DNA of 11,429 bases from Setomelanomma holmii (lineage: Eukaryota; Ascomycota; Dothideomycetes; Pleosporales; Phaeosphaeriaceae). Shown here one piece after another: positions 7,151 through 11,429 of the stretch (positions are counted from its first letter, which is position 1; each line of letters starts with the position of its first letter). Location of the stretch: assembly GCA_010015745.1 (NCBI GenBank), contig ML978455.1, positions 1-11,429 on the forward strand. Reading direction: 5' to 3'. The position numbers and the translations under genes are program-made. The notes beneath the pieces are model-generated. The model was given only the letters and a program-made list of their open reading frames with translations. It made no database searches and was not told the DNA's origin.

Positions 7151-8398
7151 GTATAATCGCTAGCAAGCTGCCTGCGAGGACCCAGCGCTTATCTAGCCCT
7201 GGTTTAAGCTTGTTCAATCAATGAAGGCAAAGTATGGTATCGTAGATGAGGATACCTGGAACTTTGATAAGTCAGGCTTTCTAATAGGCAAGATCACGTC
7301 TCAGCTTGTAGTAACAGGCTTAGAGAAACCTAGGAAAGCGAAGAAACTACAGCCTGGCGATCGCGAGTGGGTTACTCTAGTACAAGGGACAAGGAAATGT
7401 ATCCCACCCTTCATAATCTTTGCAAGCAAGCTTCTTATCTCTACCTGGTTTGAGCTAGGTATACTACGCGACTAGGTTATCCAAGTCAGCCTAAATGGCT
7501 GGACGAGCAATGATCTAGCGCTTGCCTGGCTTAAACACTTTAATACGCATAAGAAGCCTGTAGGAGCGTATAGATTGCTTATTATTGACGGCCACGAGAG
7601 CTATTGCTTGCTCAATTTCTAGGAGTACTGCAAGGAGAACAAGATTATCACTCTCTGTATGCAACCTCACTCATTGTACTTACTAGCAACCTCTTGACGT
7701 CGCTTTGCTTCTTGCTGTTGAAGCGCAGTTATAGCGACGGCATATCAGCCTTAGCGCGCAACCACATCCACCATATCAGCAAAGAAACCTTTCTACCAGC
7801 CTTCAAAGCTGCCTACAAGCTGACGTTTACTGAGGAGAACGCTTGCGCAGGATTTAGAGGCGCTAGACTAGTCCTATTTAACCCAGAAGTGGTGCTATCT
7901 AGGCTTGACGTGAGGTTGCGTACGCCAACTCTACCTTAACAGGACAACGTTGCTCAGGAAGCGAAAACACTGTGCAACGCCTGCAAAGTAGAGACGCAAT
8001 TAACGCTCTTTAACTAGAGAATGCAAAGGCGCTCAGGTTCCTCTGCAAGTTCTTTAGATAAACAAGTTAGGCAGCTAAGCAAAGGCGCTCAGCAGATAGC
8101 ACATAATATAGTGTTGCTACAGGAGGAACAGGCGCGTATTCGAAGCGCTATTGAAGACCTTACAAAGTGCAAAGGCTGTAAGCAGCAGTACATACAGGTA
8201 GAGGAGACCCTAACAGTTAGTGAGGTATCTGACTTAATTGCTGCAAAGGCGGGTGGTAGTCGTGAGGAGGGCGAGACGCCTGTGAAGAGGGTGCGCGCTG
8301 AGAGGCGCTGTGGCCGTTGCAGCGAGACTAGGCATAACTCCCGCACCTGTACAGTAAAAATGGAGGATGTAGATGATAGTGAGGATTTTGAAGTATAA
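6759..8398 (+). pseudogene. Pogo-like transposase, mutated N-terminal half and readable C-terminal half (element E)
   Basis: The frame starts with ATG 6759 (MSQQRNVQKSYIEGD) and ends at TAA 8396-8398. The first ~460 bp hold many stops, mainly TAG or TGA, including the tract shared with D. From 7221 reading is much cleaner, with 84 open codons to TAG 7473 (TGG in B). Catalytic Asp codons are at 7266 (WNFDKSGF), 7587 (LLIIDGHES) and 7696 (PLDV). An extra base near 7685 puts the third in another frame. A piece with FKAAYKLTFTEEN and FRGARLVLFNPE ends at 7939. The last 125 codons (8021-8398) are fully open, with a coiled-coil stretch, the knuckle CGRCSETRHNSRTC and an acidic tail MEDVDDSEDFEV. 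Confidence 0.9.
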
Positions 8399-8410
8399 TC
8401 TACTGTCGTA

Positions 8411-8478
8411 GTGTTGCGCAAAGTTGCTGCGCAGGCGTGTAGCCGGTGATTCGTGGGGCGCTCGCATGGGAAACACGT
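8411..8478 (-). repeat. Right terminal inverted repeat of element E
   Basis: It pairs with the left end over the outermost ~18 bp and over the GCGCAGGCGTGT block. The middle (about 8439-8461) differs from the left end and has no duplicated box. The element ends AAACACGT before TA 8479-8480. Confidence 0.82.
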
Positions 8479-8493
8479 TACTCTCTATTCTTT

Positions 8494-10182
8494 ATGCATC
8501 AACCACCGAACGCGATATTACTTGAACATGAAGGCAGACTTCAGCTTGCTCTTCAAGCCTATTATTCTAGGTAATGTCGAAGCCACCAGGCTGCTGCTAA
8601 GGCCTTCAACGTTAAACGCTAGACCTTAAATCAACGCGTCAAATAGGTACCTTTTCGCGCTGATACTATCCTAAACAGCCTTAAGCTTACGCGCACTGAA
8701 GAGCAAACAATTATCTGATATATTTATGACCCCAATTCGCGAGAGTTTGCGCCCTGGTTGTGCGAGGTAGCAGATATGGCTGATAAACTGCTGGGTGTGC
8801 GTGGAGGAGAGCCTTTAGGCAAGCACTAGGCTGAGCGCTTTGTAACGCGCTCAACTGAGCTCAGAATGGCGTTCAATTGAGCAAAGGATAGGCAGAGAAT
8901 ACTGCAGGAAGATTCTAAAGTGATTAGCGCGTAGTTCAAGCTAGTAGAACACACTAAAGCTAAGTACAGCGTCTATAACGACAACGTCTACAACTTTAAC
9001 ACGACTAGCTTCTAGATAGGCGTTATTAGCTTAATGAAGGTTGTTCCAGGTGCAGAGAGACCTGAGCTTGTCTAGCTAGGCAATCGCGAGTAGATTACAA
9101 TTATCTAGAGCATCTGCGCTACTAGGTATGCGACTCTGCTCTTTATTATCTACAGAGAACACGTCTACATCTCTGCGTAGTATGAGGAGACAGATATACC
9201 GCATAACTAGAAACTCTTAGTCACTAAGAATAGCTAGACAAACAACGCGCTCAGTATTAAGTAGTTAAAGCACTTTAACACGCATACAAAGGTACACTAG
9301 GTAGAGAGATACAGGTTACTTATTTTGGATAGCTATAAGAGCTATCTTAACTAGAATTTCAAGAACTACTGCCTTGAACACAAGATTCTCACTCTCTGCA
9401 TGCTACCTCACTCGTCGCACATTCTCTAGCCGCTTAACGTAGTCTGCTTTTCGCTATTAAAGCGTAAGTACTCTTAACGCGTTATAAACTTAGTACGCTG
9501 ACGCGTTTTCTATATTAACAAAGAAGGCTTTCTTCTAGCTTTTAGAGACGCGTTTTTCAACGTGTTTACAGAAGAGAACTGTCAAAAGGCCTTTAAGGCA
9601 GCAGAGAGCTAGTCTCTATCAATGTGCAGGTAGTGTTGGATCGTCTTGAAGTATGGCTGCGTACTCTACTAGCACCTCTACTATAGAAGACGCTATAGCA
9701 GTCAAAGACTCCAAGCAATACCTGAGTTTGAATCTCAATTTAGGCTAGTAAGCAACTCTTTTACTTAATCGCCTGTTACAGCTTAGGCTAGCTTCTCTTA
9801 GTTCATAAAAGGTAGTGAACTAATGCTACACTAAAACGCGCTTCAAGCAGCCTATATTTCTGAGCTTAAAGAGCAATTGGCAGTAATGACTGAAAGAAAA
9901 TCGCGTAAAAGGAAGCAGGTTCAGCAAGTTAGTACTATAGAGTATAGGACTGCAGCAGCGCAGGGAGCTGCTAAGGCGTCTGTAGCGCCTTAGTGATTGA
10001 AGAAGACTCGTAGTAGTAGTAATCAAGAAAGAGTCTAACTAGCTCTACGCTGTTGTGGGAACTGCAGCGAGACTAAGTACAACTTGCGAACGTGCTAAAA
10101 AGATACAGATGCTTCTTCTGAATCTGATGTAAGCACGACATACGTAGGCTCTTTGTTTGGTAGTAATGAAAGCGAAGATTAG
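8494..10182 (+). pseudogene. Pogo-like transposase with two catalytic Asp lost (element F)
   Basis: The frame starts at ATG 8494 (MHQPPNAILLEHEGRLQLA), a psq-type HTH start. It stays collinear with C through the DDE core without indels, but has over a dozen TAG codons and a few TGA/TAA. At least eight of the TAGs sit where C has TGG or CAG (for example before 9094, 9180 and 9430). The first catalytic codon is AAC at 8998 (codon 169, as in C). The second is GAT at 9328, intact. The third is AAC at 9436. Both losses are GAC-to-AAC changes with CpA on the other strand, as RIP would make. The knuckle CGNCSETKYNLRTC has His changed to Tyr (TAC for CAC). An acidic tail ends near TAG 10180-10182. 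Confidence 0.88.
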
Positions 10183-10213
10183 AAACATAAGTTGGTGCTG
10201 CCAAGGCTTTCTG

Positions 10214-10253
10214 GGCAGCTCAGTAAGTTAGGCAGCTTAGTAGTAGAATACGT
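10214..10253 (+). repeat. Right end of element F with two 17-bp-spaced boxes
   Basis: GGCAGCT occurs at 10214-10220 and 10231-10237 (17 bp apart), then TAGTAGTAGAATACGT and TA. The spacing is the same as in A, although the box sequence differs. Confidence 0.8.
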
Positions 10254-10255
10254 TA

Positions 10256-11085
10256 TAGTTATTTCTAGAATTCGCGAACTTCTACTAGAGCTATTTGCAG
10301 GTAACAGCCTCTCTTACAGAAGTTACTAAGAAGAATAAAGAGTTATTCTAGAGAACAGAATAAGAGAAAGCTTTCGAGCTTCTTAAGACCAAATTTACAA
10401 TAACACTATTTCTCGCAATGTTTAACTTAGAACTTTCTCTTACTATAGACATAGACGCCTTAGACTTCGCTCTAAGCGCTATTCTGCACTAAACAGATGA
10501 AGATAGAAGAACTAGACTAGTATTCTTTTACTCTAGGAAGTTTACAGCTAAAGAACTGAACTACGACGTCTACAGCAAAGAGCTACTAGCAATAGTAGAT
10601 ACTCTTGTCAATAGAAATCTTAGCTCTAAAAACTTATTTATTAGGTTAAGATCTTTTTAGACTATTAGAACTTCTCAAGCTTTACAACAACGAAGGTTCT
10701 AGAAAGAAGATAGACAAGATAGGTAGAAACTCTAGCCTAGTACAACTTCAAAATCTTCTACTAAAAAGAAACTAAGAGTAGAGTAGTGGACGCTATCAGC
10801 TAAAGGCTAGACCTAGTTATTAACTAAAAACTAGCTAGCAACGCTATTCTCACGAAAAATAAGAATATAATATTACTCTACAACTAGCTAGGATAGTTAC
10901 GCGCAGTAGCTCTCTAGATAACGAAAATAAGTAACTAGTAGCTAGAACACTTAAGAAACTAAGCGCTAGACTACATAATAGAACTCTTCAAAATACTAGA
11001 AGAGAAACAACGAGCTTACTAGAAAAGAGGCGACAAAGAGTACGTTACCTTAGAGCTTAAGAACGAGTTTGTTAATGTTAAAACC
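10256..11085 (+). pseudogene. Ty3/gypsy-type pol fragment: end of reverse transcriptase, RNase H and linker
   Basis: Reading starts right after element F and shows the RT C terminus (FLEFANFYRSYL-like, with a stop at the second R). LTEVTKKNKELF follows near 10313. The RNase H core comes next: LTIDIDALDFALSAILH, then FYSRKFTAKELNYDVYSKEL and LAIVDTL up to about 10605. A frame change between about 10605 and 10640 continues the domain, with NFSSFTTTKVLERR at about 10668-10710 and ETLAQYNFKIFYQKET-like sequence where Q stands for TAG. A linker follows to about 11085. Stops are mostly TAG. The upstream RT, protease and gag are missing and no integrase is recognisable. The product would be the polyprotein that copies the retroelement RNA; this copy cannot make it. 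Confidence 0.85.
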
Positions 11086-11181
11086 TGTCAAGAAGAGGGC
11101 AGGAGCTAGTCTTGATAGAGAACTAGACTATCCTTCTTCTAGTAGGAGGATGGCGGAAGTAGGGTAAAGAGCAAAGAAGAT

Positions 11182-11210
11182 ACTAGTATAATATAAATAT
11201 ATATACTAGT
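11182..11210. repeat. 9-bp-arm inverted repeat around an AT-rich core
   Basis: ACTAGTATA at 11182-11190 is the perfect inverse of TATACTAGT at 11202-11210. The 11-bp core is pure A/T. It may be a promoter-like or structural element of a decayed LTR; function is not shown. Confidence 0.8.
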
Positions 11211-11345
11211 TACAAGATTGACGGATTAGACAAAGAGCAGAAGGAGGAGAGCACAGTCTCTCTATATACATTGTTGAGTAGTTCTAGTACATTCTCTTGA
11301 TGACAAATGCTGACAAATACAATTTCAATCTAGAACACTCTGTGT

Positions 11346-11370
11346 GCGTAATCTTCTCTAAAGATTACGC
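11346..11370. repeat. 10-bp-arm hairpin
   Basis: GCGTAATCTT (11346-11355) and AAGATTACGC (11361-11370) are perfect inverses around a 5-base loop, CTCTA. No T-run follows, and the context gives no gene to terminate. Confidence 0.85.
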
Positions 11371-11429
11371 GTACATGACGCAATCTAGTGTAAGCAGAAG
11401 TAAGAGAACCTTGTAGAAGATTGTAGAAT

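Larger units (their letters stand above)
6678..8478 (+). mobile_element. Element E: pogo-type transposon, subfamily II, both ends present
   Basis: This 1801-bp copy is bounded by TA at 6676-6677 and 8479-8480. The left end reads ATGCGTTTCCCGTGCGAG and the right end, reversed, ACGTGTTTCCCATGCGAG. E is head to head with D, of the same subfamily. Its flanks do not match each other: the left flank is D near transposase codon 20, the right flank is F just before its start codon. Both D and F lose sequence at this point. E is therefore not a simple insertion into one of them. Confidence 0.88.
8481..10253 (+). mobile_element. Element F: pogo-type transposon, subfamily III, 5' truncated
   Basis: Recognisable sequence begins only about 13 bp before the transposase ATG, directly after element E. 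The 5' untranslated part and left terminal repeat are absent. The right end is complete (GTAGAATACGT, then TA at 10254-10255) and lies inside a Ty3/gypsy pol frame. F therefore inserted in that retroelement, whose upstream part is not seen. F is the full-length partner for the fragment A. Confidence 0.88.
11086..11429. other. AT-rich non-coding tail, possibly LTR-derived
   Basis: No reading frame is seen. A purine run (about 11090-11105, AAGAAGAGGGCAGGAG) follows the pol fragment. A TATA-like stretch lies near 11188-11206. These could be a polypurine tract and part of an LTR, but no second LTR copy is present to prove it. Two inverted repeats lie inside, and TGACAAATGC/TGACAAATAC is a short direct repeat at about 11300-11320. 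Confidence 0.35.

Noticed and set aside
8021..8398. The open 125-codon stretch as a separate small gene
   Set aside because: It aligns in order with the C terminus of the transposases in B and C and lies in the expected place before the right end of E. There is no sign of its own promoter or start.
8494..10182. In-frame TAG codons as evidence of a reassigned stop codon
   Set aside because: The TAGs coincide with TGG or CAG in a close relative and come with Asp-to-Asn and His-to-Tyr changes and some TGA/TAA; RIP explains them better.
11086..11429. A defined LTR starting at TGTCAAG (11086)
   Set aside because: There is no second LTR, no terminal CA that I can place and no target duplication; kept only as a possibility.
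1..11429. Host protein-coding genes, introns or tRNA genes
   Set aside because: Every readable frame belongs to transposons or retroelement pol; no tRNA cloverleaf or spliced host gene was recognised.

Overview
The window looks like a repeat-dense, mutation-scarred block from a filamentous ascomycete (Pezizomycotina). I see no intact host gene and no RNA gene. Almost everything is made of pogo-type (Tc1/mariner superfamily) DNA transposons, plus a decayed Ty3/gypsy pol fragment. The pogo copies share TA target sites, element ends reading ACGT, a DD35D transposase and a C-terminal CX2CX4HX4C zinc knuckle. Many in-frame TAG codons stand where a relative has TGG or CAG, and some catalytic Asp codons have become Asn. 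Both are the marks of repeat-induced point mutation (RIP, CpA to TpA), which is known from filamentous ascomycetes.

Layout. Element A (1-549, plus) is the 3' end of a copy that starts left of the window. It abuts the end of a relative, H (552-644). A candidate ~300-bp insertion with an 18-bp minisatellite follows (661-963). Element D (minus strand, 972-6677) is the scaffold. It is split by element B (1113-2926), element C (3528-5395) and a palindrome-rich 326-bp insertion of unknown type (5772-6097). The B and C junctions can be closed over one TA each, and the closed D sequence matches element E. Element E (6678-8478, plus) is a nearly full copy of the D subfamily, head to head with D. Element F (8481-10253, plus) belongs to the A subfamily and lacks its 5' end. 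F ends at a TA inside a Ty3/gypsy pol relic (10256 to about 11085). The last ~340 bp are AT-rich and non-coding, with two good inverted repeats.

Three pogo subfamilies are present: I (B, C), II (D, E) and III (A, F, H). They share one architecture: psq-type HTH, CENP-B-type HTH, DDE domain, coiled coil and zinc knuckle. Decay is graded. B and C keep all three catalytic Asp codons, E keeps them across frameshifts, F has lost two and D has lost all three. None encodes a complete transposase.

The most notable signals are these. (1) A 17-bp-spaced pair of short boxes recurs at element ends in all three subfamilies although the box sequence differs. (2) A 226-bp tract is ~99% identical between D and E, with shared RIP stops and sharply divergent edges, which suggests gene conversion between inverted arms. 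(3) The 3' non-coding end of B and C is identical over 88 bp although their coding regions diverge. (4) E sits exactly where both D and F lose their 5' ends. (5) The 326-bp insertion in D is built of palindromes.
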